Source: Methanospirillum hungatei JF-1 (GTDB lineage Archaea; Halobacteriota; Methanomicrobia; Methanomicrobiales; Methanospirillaceae). Taken from it: DNA of 64,000 nt. The DNA lies in the NCBI RefSeq assembly GCF_000013445.1, contig NC_007796.1, forward strand, positions 372,001 through 436,000. The letters are read 5' to 3'. The notes under the pieces are model-generated. The model saw only the letters and a program-made list of their open reading frames with translations, was not told the DNA's origin and ran no database searches. A program made the position numbers and the translations under genes. Each line of letters begins with the position of its first letter. Within the stretch, counting starts at the first letter, position 1. Positions 1 through 9,284 of this stretch are shown in pieces.

Positions 1-1383
1 AACTGCAGATACGGTGGTTGACAGATCATTCATGGCCTGAAGAACCTGATTAACGCCTGCTCCGCTCTTTTCTGACAGATCGCTGACAACGCCTGCGTTA
101 TGGGCAAGGTTTTGTGCACCGGCGGTCACTTCCTCGACACTTGCACTGGTCTCTTCCATCCCGGCAAGGAGTGAATCCACTTCCTTCTTTACCTGCCCGA
201 TTGCCCTGCCAGTTTCAATACCGATCTTATTCAGAGAGTCTTTGAATGGTATGAAATCTCCTTTTACTGAAACCTTATCACTAAAACTAGCAGTGAAGTC
301 TCCGAACGCATATGCACCGGCAAGATTCATGGCTTCATTGACCGGGCCGATGATGTTTTCAAGGGTGTTGTTGATTCCGGCGATGATCTCACGATATCCT
401 CCTTTAAATTTGTCTGCATCACCGCGAATGCTTAAGTTCCCTTCTTCTGCAGCATGTGCCAGGGTTTTTGTCTCTTCAATCAGATCACTGAGCGTTTCTG
501 CGGTCTCCTTGAGAGCAGGACCAATCTCATCACGATCATCCATGATCGGAACAGAGGTTACTTTTTCTCCTGCGGCAATCTTTTTCATAATCCCGATAAC
601 CTCATGCTGCAGGTTGTTTGCAAAAGTATCCATTGTTGAAGCAAGGATTCCTATCTCGTCCTTCCGGTCCATGGTGAGCCGCATACCTAGGTGCCCGTGT
701 CCCATCTCATCGATCATCTCCACGGTTTTACTTAGGGGCCCGGTGATACTCCGGGTCAGGGCTATGGCAAAACCAAGACCGATGATTGCGCCGATGATGG
801 TGACGATAATCATCGTCGTTTTCGCTGCATTTGCGTTATTATCATTATCTTTCTTAATCTGTTCAGCTACTTTCAGGTTAGTTTCCATCAGGGTTTTCAA
901 TGCCTCATTACATTGAGTTCGGTAATTTGCCAGAGGGGTTCCTGCGGCCAGAGAACTAATCGCTTCAGGTATTTTATTCTCTTTTATGAGAGCAATAGTT
1001 TTCTCAGACTCAACTTTGTATCCCTGGAAAGCAGTTTTAAAACTTTCAAAAACTTTTCTCTCTTCTTCATTCAAATTTAATTTGTCAATAATTGCTATTT
1101 GGTCATTCACTGACGCAAGTACACTTGCTGCAGAATCAAGGTTGACGGTACGTTCTTCCGGGATCAGCATACCCTTGTACACATCACCTCTGAATTGGGT
1201 GAATGCACCATTAATGACACCAATCTGCTGAATCGGAATTAACCGGTCGTTATACATCTCTTCACTCTTCGCTGCAAGATCACTGATAAAAATAAAACCG
1301 GTCCCTGCAATGATGAGCATTATGATAATAGTAAGGATAAATCCGCCAATCAACTTCTTTCCAATCTTCACATTTTCCAGCAT
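1..1383 (-). CDS. Methyl-accepting chemotaxis protein, C-terminus cut by window edge
   Basis: Read on the minus strand from ATG at 1383, the frame stays open to base 1. The protein opens MLENVKIGKKLIGGF and has a first membrane segment at about residues 10-35. An extracytoplasmic four-helix-type sensor region follows, then a second membrane segment near 190-212 and a HAMP region. After these comes the start of a signalling domain rich in Ala, Ser and Glu. The conserved receptor hairpin tip lies beyond the window. The start is supported by GAGGTGA seven bases upstream and a TTTAAA-type box near 1420. It would sense an external ligand and signal to CheA. The layout closely resembles the receptor at 19106-21226, so the two are paralogues. 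Confidence 0.93.
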   Translation of the reverse strand, partial: MLENVKIGKKLIGGFILTIIIMLIIAGTGFIFISDLAAKSEEMYNDRLIPIQQIGVINGAFTQFRGDVYKGMLIPEERTVNLDSAASVLASVNDQIAIIDKLNLNEEERKVFESFKTAFQGYKVESEKTIALIKENKIPEAISSLAAGTPLANYRTQCNEALKTLMETNLKVAEQIKKDNDNNANAAKTTMIIVTIIGAIIGLGFAIALTRSITGPLSKTVEMIDEMGHGHLGMRLTMDRKDEIGILASTMDTFANNLQHEVIGIMKKIAAGEKVTSVPIMDDRDEIGPALKETAETLSDLIEETKTLAHAAEEGNLSIRGDADKFKGGYREIIAGINNTLENIIGPVNEAMNLAGAYAFGDFTASFSDKVSVKGDFIPFKDSLNKIGIETGRAIGQVKKEVDSLLAGMEETSASVEEVTAGAQNLAHNAGVVSDLSEKSGAGVNQVLQAMNDLSTTVSAV

Positions 1384-1514
1384 TTCGATCACCTCATGAT
1401 GTTCACTGTGCAACACTAATTTAAATAACCTATGGTAGCCAAAGCCCCTTTCCAAATTTTTAAATTACCGTCTCATCGGGAAATGCTTTAATTCCAGAGC
1501 GATAGAATTGTGGT

Positions 1515-4232
1515 ATGGTCCGGGATACAGCATCTCATTGCAGGACAGGAATATCTTGGCATTCTCTTTCTGAATATGAGATCTATGAAAAACTTGCAAC
1601 CGGAGAAAAGGGCCTCTCGAGTCAGGAAGCTGCAACCAGAATTCTGGAATTTGGGAAGAATGAGCTTCCTGAATCGAAAAGGGCATCTGTATTCACCATA
1701 TTTCTCAGCCAATTCAAGAGCCCCCTCATCTACGTTCTGATAGCTGCTGCCCTGTTGTCATGGTTTCTTGACCACCTGACCGATACGGCGTTTATCACCG
1801 TTGTCATCCTTGTGAATGCAGTAATTGGAACGATTCAGGAATGGAAAGCTGAACAGAGTGCAAAAGCTCTCCAACAACTCTTTCGAATCACTGCAGTCGT
1901 CACTCGGGACGGGCATGAGATTCGGATTCCTGCAGAGGAACTGGTACCTGGAGATCTGGTCTATCTTGAAGCAGGTACACGGGTCCCGGCAGATCTCAGG
2001 ATAACTCAGGTTGCCGACTGCTCAATTGATGAATCGGTTCTCACCGGGGAGTCTGTTCCGGTTACAAAAAAGGTGACCACTCTTCCTGAAGAAATTCCCA
2101 TAAGTGACCAGGAGAATATGGCGTTTGCCGGGACAACAGTAGTCCGTGGTATCTGCCGAGGTTTTATTGTCAATACGGGAATCTGCACAGAGGTTGGAAA
2201 GATCGCTGTGGCAGTTGCAGATACCACCCTGTCAAAGCCCCCGTTGATCATCAGGATGGAGAAATTCTCCCAGCATATTGCCGTTGCAGTTCTGGTTGCA
2301 ACTGCAGTTCTGGGCATCATTGCGGTTTATCAGGGAATGGGAATCATCGATGTCTTCTTCTTTGCTGTTGCGCTTGCGGTTTCAGCAATACCTGAAGGTC
2401 TCCCGGTAGCTCTGACCGTCGTTCTCTCAATCGCTGCTCACCGGATGGCCGGTCGGCATGTGATAGTCAGGAAGATGACGGCGGTTGAAAGCCTTGGATC
2501 ATGCACTCTGATTGCCAGTGACAAGACCGGCACTCTCACAATGAATGAGCAGACAGCCCATATTGTTCTTCTCCCCGGACGGGATTCGTTTCAGGTCACC
2601 GGGACGGGGTACACTGGTGAAGGGAGCATCCATACGCACAAAGGAGAACATCTTTCAGAGACTGATCTTCATCAGGTACAGCGACTCTGTCATATTGCTG
2701 CTCTTTGCAGCGAAGCTCAGCTGGAGAGAATTGATGAGGGCTGGCATCACTCCGGTGATCCAATCGACGTGGCATTTCTAGCACTTGCACACAAATCGGG
2801 TCTTGATACGTCACTGATACAGAAGTCAGTTGAAAGATCTCTTTTTATTCCTTTTGAAGCAGAACGGAGATATTCAGCAGCGGGATTCACTGACGCAACC
2901 GGGGAACGGTTTGGTATCAAAGGAGCAGCAGAAGCAGTTCTCCCTCATTGTATCAGGATGAGAACAGCTGCCGGTGATGAGGAGGTTGATCAGGCACTCC
3001 TCCTTGCGAAGGCAGAAGAACTTGCAGTGGACGGATACCGGGTTCTTGCAGTTGCCGAAGCAGTATCTCCTGGTATTCCTGAAGATCCTATAAAATCGGG
3101 TCTCCCTCCACTTGTGCTGCTCGGGTATATCGGGTTTATCGACCCGGTTCGGCCCGATGCTCGAGAGTCGGTTGAGTCCTGCCAGAAAGCAGGGGTTACT
3201 GTTGTTATGGTCACCGGTGATCATCCTGCAACCGCCCTTGCCATTGCGAAAACACTGGGGATTGCCGATACTCAGGATCAGATTCTCACCGGAATGGAGA
3301 TAGATGCACTCGGGTCGGTTGATATACCTGAGTTCTTCGACCTTGTCCAGAAGGCCAGGGTATTTGCACGGGTCACCCCGGTCCAGAAACTCTCCATTGT
3401 TGATGCTCTCATCCGGATGGGTCATTTTGTTGCTGTCACCGGAGACGGGGTCAATGATGCTCCTGCCCTTCGGCGTGCCCATATTGGGGTTGCGATGGGG
3501 TCCGGTACCGATATTGCCAAGGATAATGCGGCGATGATCATCACCGATGACCGGTTCTCATCAATTGTTGCTGGTATTGAGGAGGGGCGGTTTGCATATG
3601 ATAATATCAGGAAAGTGACCTATCTGCTCGTCTCAACCGGAGCGGCAGAGGTGATCCTCTTTACCTGCTCTCTTATCGCCCATCTGCCTTTACCCCTCCT
3701 TGCAGTTCAGCTGCTCTGGCTGAATCTCGTAACCAATGGAATTCAGCATGTCGGTCTGGCATTTGAACCTGGTGAGAAGGGTGCTATGAACCGTCCGCCA
3801 CGACCACCGTCACAGGGAATATTCAATCGCCTGATGATCGGCCAGATCCTGGTTTCATCTGTGGTAATGGGGTTGATCGGGTTTATTGCCTGGTACTCCA
3901 TGATCTCAATCGGTGTTGAGGAGAATACTGCACGAAATCTTGCAGTTCTGCTCTTTGTCCTGCTTGAGAATGTCCATGTGTTTAACTGCCGGTCAGAGTA
4001 CGTGTCTGCATTCCAGATGCCCCTGTCAAGAAATCTATTCCTGGTCGGTTCGGTAATTGCAGCTCAGGTGATACACCAGGTTGCCATGCATATCCCAATT
4101 CTTCAGGATGTCCTAGGGCTTCAGCCGGTCAGCCTGTCCCAGTGGGGAGTGCTCTTTGCAGCGGCATGTTTGATTATTGTGATCATGGAGTTGTTTAAGG
4201 TAATCTGGCCACGAGTTAATAAAACCGAATGA
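1515..4232 (+). CDS. P-type cation-transporting ATPase (P2-like)
   Basis: A full-length 905-residue P-type ATPase of the inner membrane. An N-terminal cation-ATPase domain (about 15-85) is followed by TGES at 177-180 (actuator), PEGLP at 293-297 (membrane helix 4), the phosphorylation motif DKTGTLT starting at Asp336, and the hinge GDGVNDAP at 643-650. A C-terminal block of membrane helices completes the protein. Helix 5 keeps a Glu (AAEVILF). Helix 6 reads NLVTNGIQHVG from residue 737, with Asn where calcium pumps usually have Asp, so the transported ion is uncertain. It differs from the second ATPase at 11475-14024 in exactly this ion-binding helix. It is probably a single-gene transcript; two hairpins follow it. 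Confidence 0.95.
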   Translation: MVRDTASHCRTGISWHSLSEYEIYEKLATGEKGLSSQEAATRILEFGKNELPESKRASVFTIFLSQFKSPLIYVLIAAALLSWFLDHLTDTAFITVVILVNAVIGTIQEWKAEQSAKALQQLFRITAVVTRDGHEIRIPAEELVPGDLVYLEAGTRVPADLRITQVADCSIDESVLTGESVPVTKKVTTLPEEIPISDQENMAFAGTTVVRGICRGFIVNTGICTEVGKIAVAVADTTLSKPPLIIRMEKFSQHIAVAVLVATAVLGIIAVYQGMGIIDVFFFAVALAVSAIPEGLPVALTVVLSIAAHRMAGRHVIVRKMTAVESLGSCTLIASDKTGTLTMNEQTAHIVLLPGRDSFQVTGTGYTGEGSIHTHKGEHLSETDLHQVQRLCHIAALCSEAQLERIDEGWHHSGDPIDVAFLALAHKSGLDTSLIQKSVERSLFIPFEAERRYSAAGFTDATGERFGIKGAAEAVLPHCIRMRTAAGDEEVDQALLLAKAEELAVDGYRVLAVAEAVSPGIPEDPIKSGLPPLVLLGYIGFIDPVRPDARESVESCQKAGVTVVMVTGDHPATALAIAKTLGIADTQDQILTGMEIDALGSVDIPEFFDLVQKARVFARVTPVQKLSIVDALIRMGHFVAVTGDGVNDAPALRRAHIGVAMGSGTDIAKDNAAMIITDDRFSSIVAGIEEGRFAYDNIRKVTYLLVSTGAAEVILFTCSLIAHLPLPLLAVQLLWLNLVTNGIQHVGLAFEPGEKGAMNRPPRPPSQGIFNRLMIGQILVSSVVMGLIGFIAWYSMISIGVEENTARNLAVLLFVLLENVHVFNCRSEYVSAFQMPLSRNLFLVGSVIAAQVIHQVAMHIPILQDVLGLQPVSLSQWGVLFAAACLIIVIMELFKVIWPRVNKTE

Positions 4233-4265
4233 TGTATATATTATTACAGTGCCTTGCGAAACGTT

Positions 4266-4300
4266 TTGGAATAATCAGATTGAAAAAAAGATTATTCCAA
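4266..4300 (+). terminator. Perfect 11-bp hairpin after the ATPase gene
   Basis: TTGGAATAATC is followed 13 bases later by its exact reverse complement, 34 bases after the ATPase stop codon. The A-rich loop and lack of a T-run make classical termination uncertain. It could equally be an RNA processing or stability element. Confidence 0.4.
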
Positions 4301-4332
4301 GGCTTGCACTCTAAATGCACTGCATAGTTTAA

Positions 4333-4366
4333 GCGAATATTTCTGAATTATTTCAGAAAAATTCGC
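4333..4366 (+). repeat. 15-bp inverted repeat with one mismatch
   Basis: GCGAATATTTCTGAA pairs with TTCAGAAAAATTCGC across a four-base loop with one mismatch. It lies between the ATPase and the PIN toxin-antitoxin pair, in a gene-free stretch (4233-4513). It could be a terminator or an operator for the downstream pair. Confidence 0.4.
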
Positions 4367-4513
4367 ATTATTCTATAATTCCCGAATCATTTTTTCAAAT
4401 ATAACTATCGTATTATTGTTGGATAAAAAAATATAAGATTATATCTTAATGAAAAAGTAACTAATATGTACTTCACCAATTATTTATCATCAAAAAATCC
4501 TTACTGATTAGTT

Positions 4514-4756
4514 ATGTCAACAATTATTGAAGTAACGGAAGATTATTTTATTCCCTTAAGAGAAATAAAAGAAATTCTAGGTATTAAACCTCATGATTCA
4601 TTTAAAATTGAAATTTTAAATAATTCTACCATACAATTGAAACGTGTATCCCAAGAGGATTCTCTTATCGATCTCATTGATCATCCTGCAATCCTTGGTC
4701 GGCCTGTTACCTCACAGGAACTTCGAAAAATCGATGATGAAATTTGGGGACAATGA
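4514..4756 (+). CDS. AbrB/MazE-like antitoxin of a PIN toxin pair
   Basis: An 80-residue protein. Residues 1-45 (MSTIIEVTEDYFIPLREIKEILGIKPHD) have the length and beta-rich pattern of a swapped-hairpin AbrB/MazE DNA-binding domain, with an IQLKRV strand. The C-terminal half (EDSLIDLIDHPAILGRP...) would be the toxin-neutralising tail. It overlaps the PIN toxin gene by four bases (ATGA), the usual layout for a translationally coupled antitoxin-toxin operon. It probably represses its own promoter. The call rests on pattern plus context rather than on a strong motif. Confidence 0.75.
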   Translation: MSTIIEVTEDYFIPLREIKEILGIKPHDSFKIEILNNSTIQLKRVSQEDSLIDLIDHPAILGRPVTSQELRKIDDEIWGQ

Positions 4757-5160
4757 ATATCTTTATCGATTCAAATATTCTGATATTTGCTAACCTTGGT
4801 GATTCACCTGAATATCCCATTGTAAGGTCAATTATTCATGATTATGTTGAGAATGATGCTCGGTTTATCATAAATTCCATTATTGTTTCTGAAGTACATT
4901 ATAAATTAAGAAAATTTCTTGGTTCAGAGGAATCGGAAAAAAGAATGATAAAAATCCTTAATTCTTCGCATATAACATATCTACCCATCGATAATTCAAC
5001 AATACTTCGTGCAATTGGTCTTTCAAACCGGCAGAATGTAATGACAAATGATGCGATTATCGGTCAGCATGCCCTTGATGTTGAATCTGATGGAATACTT
5101 ACTGATAATTACAGGGATTTTAAAAAAATTCCCGAGTTACATGTGATTGGTATCTGTTGA
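4753..5160 (+). CDS. PIN-domain ribonuclease toxin (VapC-like)
   Basis: The open frame reaches upstream to a TTG at 4744, but ATG at 4753 is preferred because it makes the ATGA overlap with the antitoxin stop. The 135-residue protein starts MNIFIDSNILIFANLG. It carries the PIN acidic residues: Asp5 in the first strand, Glu in SEVHYKLRKF, Asp in MTNDAIIGQHAL and Asp in GILTDNYRDFKK. These would bind divalent metal for RNA cleavage, with tRNA or mRNA as the usual target in the family. It appears intact, unlike several toxin genes at 42-50 kb. Confidence 0.88.
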   Translation: MNIFIDSNILIFANLGDSPEYPIVRSIIHDYVENDARFIINSIIVSEVHYKLRKFLGSEESEKRMIKILNSSHITYLPIDNSTILRAIGLSNRQNVMTNDAIIGQHALDVESDGILTDNYRDFKKIPELHVIGIC

Positions 5161-5213
5161 GCGAAACAATCCAAATATCTATCGCTTTTTAAAAGGTAAT
5201 TTTTTTCCTATCA

Positions 5214-6122
5214 ATGAACATTCTGCGAAACCCGGGACCTGTCTATGGTCAGTTACTCGTTGTCATTGGAGCTGTTCTCATAAGTTTATCACCGGTCTTT
5301 GTCGTTCTTTCCGGAGTAAGTGCGAGTGCCTCTGCATTTTACCGGATGGCATTATCCCTTCCTCCACTTCTCCTGCTGCTGGTCTTTATCCGGGGAAAAA
5401 TATGGCTTGGTCCCCGGCAATTGGGAATTGCCCTTCTTGCAAGTATCTTCTATACGCTTGATCTCATCTGCTGGCACCAGAGTATCCTCCTCATCGGCCC
5501 TGGACTTGCGACGATCCTGGGGAATTTTCAGGTTTTTGTCCTGGCAGCGTTCAGTGTCCTTGTCCTTCATACCAGAGTCACCCCCCGGCTGATTCTTGCA
5601 ATCCCGGTCTCGATAATTGGCCTGTATCTTATCTGCGGGGTGCAATGGAGCACTGCTTCTGATGGTTTTCAGATGGGAGTCCTGCTTGCACTGACAACAG
5701 CGTTCTGGTACGGCGGGTATGTTTTATTCCTCCGTCTTTTACAGACTTCATTTGATCTGGAGGGGAAGATTGCGAATCTGTGTATGATATCCATCCTCAC
5801 CACCATTATTACCGGGCTCGTGGTTATCGGATCAGGTGATAGTTTCGACGTCCCAAGTGTTGATTCATGGCTCTATCTTGCTGCTTATGCCATAATATGT
5901 CAGGTTATTGCATGGCTGCTCATATCAGCAGGACTTCCCTTTACGGTTCCGATTAAAGTCGGACTCATATTACTTCTGCAACCAGCCGGGGCTTTTATCT
6001 GGGATATTCTCATCTTCAGGCTTCCGTTTACCTGTGTCACCGTCCTTGGTGTTGTGCTAACACTTGGAGCGATATATCTTGGATCAACAAGCACCAGTCC
6101 GGGAGAAAAATCAGAATCCTGA
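5214..6122 (+). CDS. EamA/DMT-superfamily transporter
   Basis: A 302-residue integral membrane protein with about ten hydrophobic segments arranged as two EamA repeats (about 15-145 and 155-295). Family features visible are the short polar loops and the WHQSILLIGPGLATILGNFQVF stretch typical of the fourth helix of the first repeat. Members export metabolites or amino acids; nothing here fixes the substrate. The start at 5214 is close behind the toxin gene (53 bases), but the genes look unrelated in function. Confidence 0.88.
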   Translation: MNILRNPGPVYGQLLVVIGAVLISLSPVFVVLSGVSASASAFYRMALSLPPLLLLLVFIRGKIWLGPRQLGIALLASIFYTLDLICWHQSILLIGPGLATILGNFQVFVLAAFSVLVLHTRVTPRLILAIPVSIIGLYLICGVQWSTASDGFQMGVLLALTTAFWYGGYVLFLRLLQTSFDLEGKIANLCMISILTTIITGLVVIGSGDSFDVPSVDSWLYLAAYAIICQVIAWLLISAGLPFTVPIKVGLILLLQPAGAFIWDILIFRLPFTCVTVLGVVLTLGAIYLGSTSTSPGEKSES

Positions 6123-6253
6123 CCATGAGTTCATCACCAGAACACCTCATATTGAGGATACATCTATCTATACCAGAGATAAATTAGAAACTATTTATTC
6201 ATACGACCCTTCTTACTGTATTGAAAACAGATTTTCTAAAAAGGTGATAACTG

Positions 6254-7108
6254 ATGTTTACAAAAGTCCTGATACCCTATGATTTCTCTGATGACGCTGA
6301 ATACATCATCAGGTGCCTGAAAAACATTCCCCGGATACGTGAAGTTATCCTGGTCCATGTCACCAGAAGTCTGTACCTTGTCTCTTCTCCGGAAAGGGAA
6401 AATCCTGAGGCTGACTATGCCCGGCTGCGACTTGAAAAGGTACGGGATCTGATCGAGATGCCCCGGTCAAAAGTCCGGATCATCGTAGAGGAGATTACCG
6501 GAGGAGAGATCTCTGATGCAGTCATCCGGGTTGCAGAACGTGAGCAGGTCTCACTCATCCTGATGGGCAGAAGAGGGCGGGGAGTCATCGAGACAATACT
6601 GCTGGGAAGTACGGCATGGGATATTCTCCGGTTCTGTCCATCCAGTCTTCTCCTGATCCATCCACCTGAAAACGTTTCAGAGTTCTCACCTGGTGTCCGT
6701 TGTCCGGATATCTTCACACGGGCATTGGTATGTACTGATTTTTCAGAACCTGACATTGAAACTCTTCTTACAGATATTCTTCCCCTGGTTTCATCTGTGG
6801 ATCTCTTCCATGTTGTCTCGAAAGGGGATACAGATGAGGAGATAAATCGTTCGGTGATGGAAGCAGAAGAGAGGTTAAAAAGTATTGTCATTTCCTGCCC
6901 AGAGAAATCCATTCCGGTCAGAACTCATGTCAGGATTGGTGATGCTGCAGATGAGATAATTCGGTTCTCTGAAAAAGAGGATATATCCCTTATCGTGGTA
7001 AAGTCCACCGGAACCCGGGGGTTCGTGCATAAAATCATTGGTGGAACAACAGAGGCAATTGCACGAAATGCTAAAAAACCTCTTTTCATTCTCCGAAGAT
7101 CAGAATAA
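6254..7108 (+). CDS. Tandem universal stress protein (UspA family)
   Basis: 284 residues made of two Usp domains (about 1-138 and 152-283). The first has the nucleotide-binding signature GRRGRGVIETILLGST at 105-120, fitting the G-2X-G-9X-G(S/T) pattern of ATP-binding members. The second has the degenerate counterpart STGTRGFVHKIIGGTTE. Both start with the strand-loop KVLIPYDFSDDA / RALVCTDFSEPD. Tandem Usp proteins are cytoplasmic and usually accompany ion or energy stress genes, which fits the transporter-rich neighbourhood. AAGGTGATAACTG upstream supplies a ribosome site for the 6254 start. A U-rich stretch at 7107-7135 may end transcription. Confidence 0.93.
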   Translation: MFTKVLIPYDFSDDAEYIIRCLKNIPRIREVILVHVTRSLYLVSSPERENPEADYARLRLEKVRDLIEMPRSKVRIIVEEITGGEISDAVIRVAEREQVSLILMGRRGRGVIETILLGSTAWDILRFCPSSLLLIHPPENVSEFSPGVRCPDIFTRALVCTDFSEPDIETLLTDILPLVSSVDLFHVVSKGDTDEEINRSVMEAEERLKSIVISCPEKSIPVRTHVRIGDAADEIIRFSEKEDISLIVVKSTGTRGFVHKIIGGTTEAIARNAKKPLFILRRSE

Positions 7109-7406
7109 TTTTAAATTTTTTCGTGTAATTTTTTTGGGTTTATTATATATTTCAATCGCTGTAAATCTTGCTGGAGATTTGAAGAATGTTCATATCGATA
7201 CTTTATTATGATAGGATATCGTTGTACATTTTATTATCCTGCACTGCATGAGGATTTAGAGTAAACATCGTGAAACGATTGGTATTCTAAAAGTGAACGC
7301 TCATTGGAATTCATCGTATAATCAGAATTTATGATTATATGAAGAAAATTTGCATTATACAATTACGTATCCTATCGGTTGAAAAATCTCCATTATTTAG
7401 ACTCAT

Positions 7407-8105
7407 ATGTTATCAGACTTCAAATCCCAGTTTATTGAAATCTCTAAAGCAATAACTCCAATTATATTGGTCATTTTAATTATCCATTTCCTTTTCATAC
7501 CAGACTTCTCTATATCAAATGCGTTGGTGTTGATCTTAGGCAGCCTGATGGTAACACTGGGTATTGCCCTCTTTCTCGTCGGAGTAAATGTAGGGTTGAT
7601 TCCGATTGGAAATGCCATAGGTTCAGACATTCCCCGTTCCGGTTCAATAGTGATCATTCTCATGACTACCTTTTTTTTAGGGTTTTTAGCAACAATAGCT
7701 GAACCGAATGTCCGGGTTCTGGCTGATATGATTCAGATCGTTTCCGAAAACAGTATAGAGCGGCTCCAATTTATTATGGTGATATCAGTTGGAGGTGGTT
7801 TTTTTATTGCCACCTCAATTTTCAGAATTATTTATAATGTCCCCCTGGCTTACCTTTTTTCCAGCGGGTATCTTCTGGTATTGTTGCTTTTATTTTTTGC
7901 ACCTCCAGACTATGTTCCTATCGCATTTGATGCGGGGGGTGTCACCATTGGGTCAATTAATGGCCCGATATTTTTAGCGATGGGTATTGGTGTTACTTCA
8001 ATCCTCGGGGGTCGCTCAGCTATATCTGATGGATTTGGCCTTATAGGGCTCGCATCACTAGGGTCGGTTATTTCAATTCTTATTATGGGGATTGTGGCAT
8101 TATGA
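7407..8105 (+). CDS. DUF1538 membrane protein, first of a tandem pair
   Basis: A 232-residue very hydrophobic protein with about seven membrane segments. It has the DUF1538 signatures AEPNVRVL at 98-105, AFDAGG at 173-178 followed by a GS.NGP loop, and GFGLIGL near 209. The paralogue immediately downstream has the same motifs at equivalent places, so the two probably form a heteromeric transporter or channel. The stop overlaps the next start by four bases (ATGA). DUF1538 proteins are commonly found as two halves next to a P-II-like protein, as here. The substrate is unknown. The 300 bases upstream contain no gene. Confidence 0.88.
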   Translation: MLSDFKSQFIEISKAITPIILVILIIHFLFIPDFSISNALVLILGSLMVTLGIALFLVGVNVGLIPIGNAIGSDIPRSGSIVIILMTTFFLGFLATIAEPNVRVLADMIQIVSENSIERLQFIMVISVGGGFFIATSIFRIIYNVPLAYLFSSGYLLVLLLLFFAPPDYVPIAFDAGGVTIGSINGPIFLAMGIGVTSILGGRSAISDGFGLIGLASLGSVISILIMGIVAL

Positions 8106-8842
8106 TTTATTTACCGATTGCTGACAATATTGATCATGTCATCGTTGACGTCATTCAGGCGTTGTCACCATTGGTCTTGTTTTTTCTTATTTTGCAGGTC
8201 CTTTCACTGAAACTGCCGAAAGATTATGTTATTAATCTACTGAAGGGACTTCTCATTACACTCATTGGGATGGTCCTGTTCTTCCAGGGGGTTAAGATAG
8301 CATTTCTCCCGGCAGGTCAGAGGATAGGAGAATTATGTGGAACTATTGAGCAGACCTGGTTATTAATTCCATTTGGATTCATGCTGGGCTTTTTATCAAC
8401 ATATGCCGAACCATCAGTCCGGGTTCTCTGTTACCAGGTTGAAACCTCATCAAATGGCTATATTAAGGGCTCTCTCATCCTGTATGCACTTTCAATTGGT
8501 GTAGCCATATCAGTGGGTGTGGGTATGATCAGGATACTGTATGGTTTTCCGTTTCTTCCCATTATCTTCGGTGGATATCTTCTTGTTCTCATTCTGCTAC
8601 GGTTTTGTGATTCTGACTTTATTGGAATTGCATTTGACTCAGGCGGTTTTGCAACCGGTCCGATGGCAGTCACCTTTCTTATGGCATTTGCGGTCGGCGT
8701 TGCTGATTCTATGGGAGGGAGAGATCCACTCCTGGATGGATTTGGAATGATTTCATTAATTTTTCTCACTCCGATTCTTATGTTATTAATTATTGGTATT
8801 ATCTTTAAGATGAAAAAGAAGGAGATGTATCATGATTCATGA
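8102..8842 (+). CDS. DUF1538 membrane protein, second of the pair
   Basis: 246 residues and about seven membrane segments. It repeats the motifs of the previous protein: AEPSVRVL at 102-109, AFDSGG at 177-182 followed by FATGPM, and GFGMISL near 215. It ends with a Lys-rich cytoplasmic tail (KMKKKEMYHDS). The gene overlaps both neighbours (4 bases upstream, 11 bases downstream), so three proteins are likely made in fixed ratio. The conserved AEP..RVL and AFD.GG motifs are candidates for substrate or ion coordination; that is inference. Confidence 0.88.
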   Translation: MIYLPIADNIDHVIVDVIQALSPLVLFFLILQVLSLKLPKDYVINLLKGLLITLIGMVLFFQGVKIAFLPAGQRIGELCGTIEQTWLLIPFGFMLGFLSTYAEPSVRVLCYQVETSSNGYIKGSLILYALSIGVAISVGVGMIRILYGFPFLPIIFGGYLLVLILLRFCDSDFIGIAFDSGGFATGPMAVTFLMAFAVGVADSMGGRDPLLDGFGMISLIFLTPILMLLIIGIIFKMKKKEMYHDS

Positions 8843-9179
8843 AGGATGTAAAAATCTGATTGTGACGATTGTCAAAAAGGGATGGTCTGAGAAGGTAATC
8901 CAGGCATCACGGGAAGCTGGTGCATCCGGAGGAACCGTTCTTATGGGAAGGGGGACGGGAATTCACGAGACCCAGTCAGTCTTCGGTCTTCCAATCGAGC
9001 CGGAAAAAGAGATCATTCTGACAGTGGTGGAAGTGGATCAGACCGAAACGATTCTTTCAGCTATTGAAAGAGCAGCAGAACTCGATAGTCCGGGCATGGG
9101 CATTGCATTTGTCATAAACCTTGAAAAAATCGCTGGTCGGGTTCATATGGCCTGTGGATGCCCTGATAAAACTCAATGA
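8832..9179 (+). CDS. P-II family signalling protein linked to DUF1538
   Basis: A 115-residue GlnB/P-II-like protein. It has the family fold pattern: strand KNLIVTIVKKGWSEKVIQASREAGASGGTVLMGRGTG, a shortened T-loop region (IHETQSVFGLPIEPEKEIILTVV), and the C-terminal GMGIAFVINLEKIAGRVH block. A ribosome site AAGGAG lies before ATG 8832, inside the end of the DUF1538 gene. Classical P-II proteins sense ATP/ADP and 2-oxoglutarate and bind transporters such as AmtB. By analogy this one would gate the DUF1538 pair. No ammonium transporter or glutamine synthetase gene is nearby, so nitrogen control is not implied by context. It ends in a Cys-containing tail (MACGCPDKTQ). Confidence 0.88.
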   Translation: MIHEGCKNLIVTIVKKGWSEKVIQASREAGASGGTVLMGRGTGIHETQSVFGLPIEPEKEIILTVVEVDQTETILSAIERAAELDSPGMGIAFVINLEKIAGRVHMACGCPDKTQ

Positions 9180-9284
9180 TGGCAATTTCATAGGCCTCAT
9201 TTGTTTCTCTTTCATTTAAATCAGGATTTGAGATCCGGTTATAGGAATCTCTTATCTTTCACAATATCCCTGATTTTCTACACG

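Noticed and set aside
2874-3482. 202-codon minus-strand frame opposite the first ATPase
   Set aside because: The ATPase motifs on the plus strand cover this stretch completely. The antisense frame has no family features.
6415-6912. Long minus-strand open frame opposite the universal stress protein
   Set aside because: It is a mirror frame of a well-supported gene, with no ribosome site and Ser/Arg-rich composition typical of antisense shadows.
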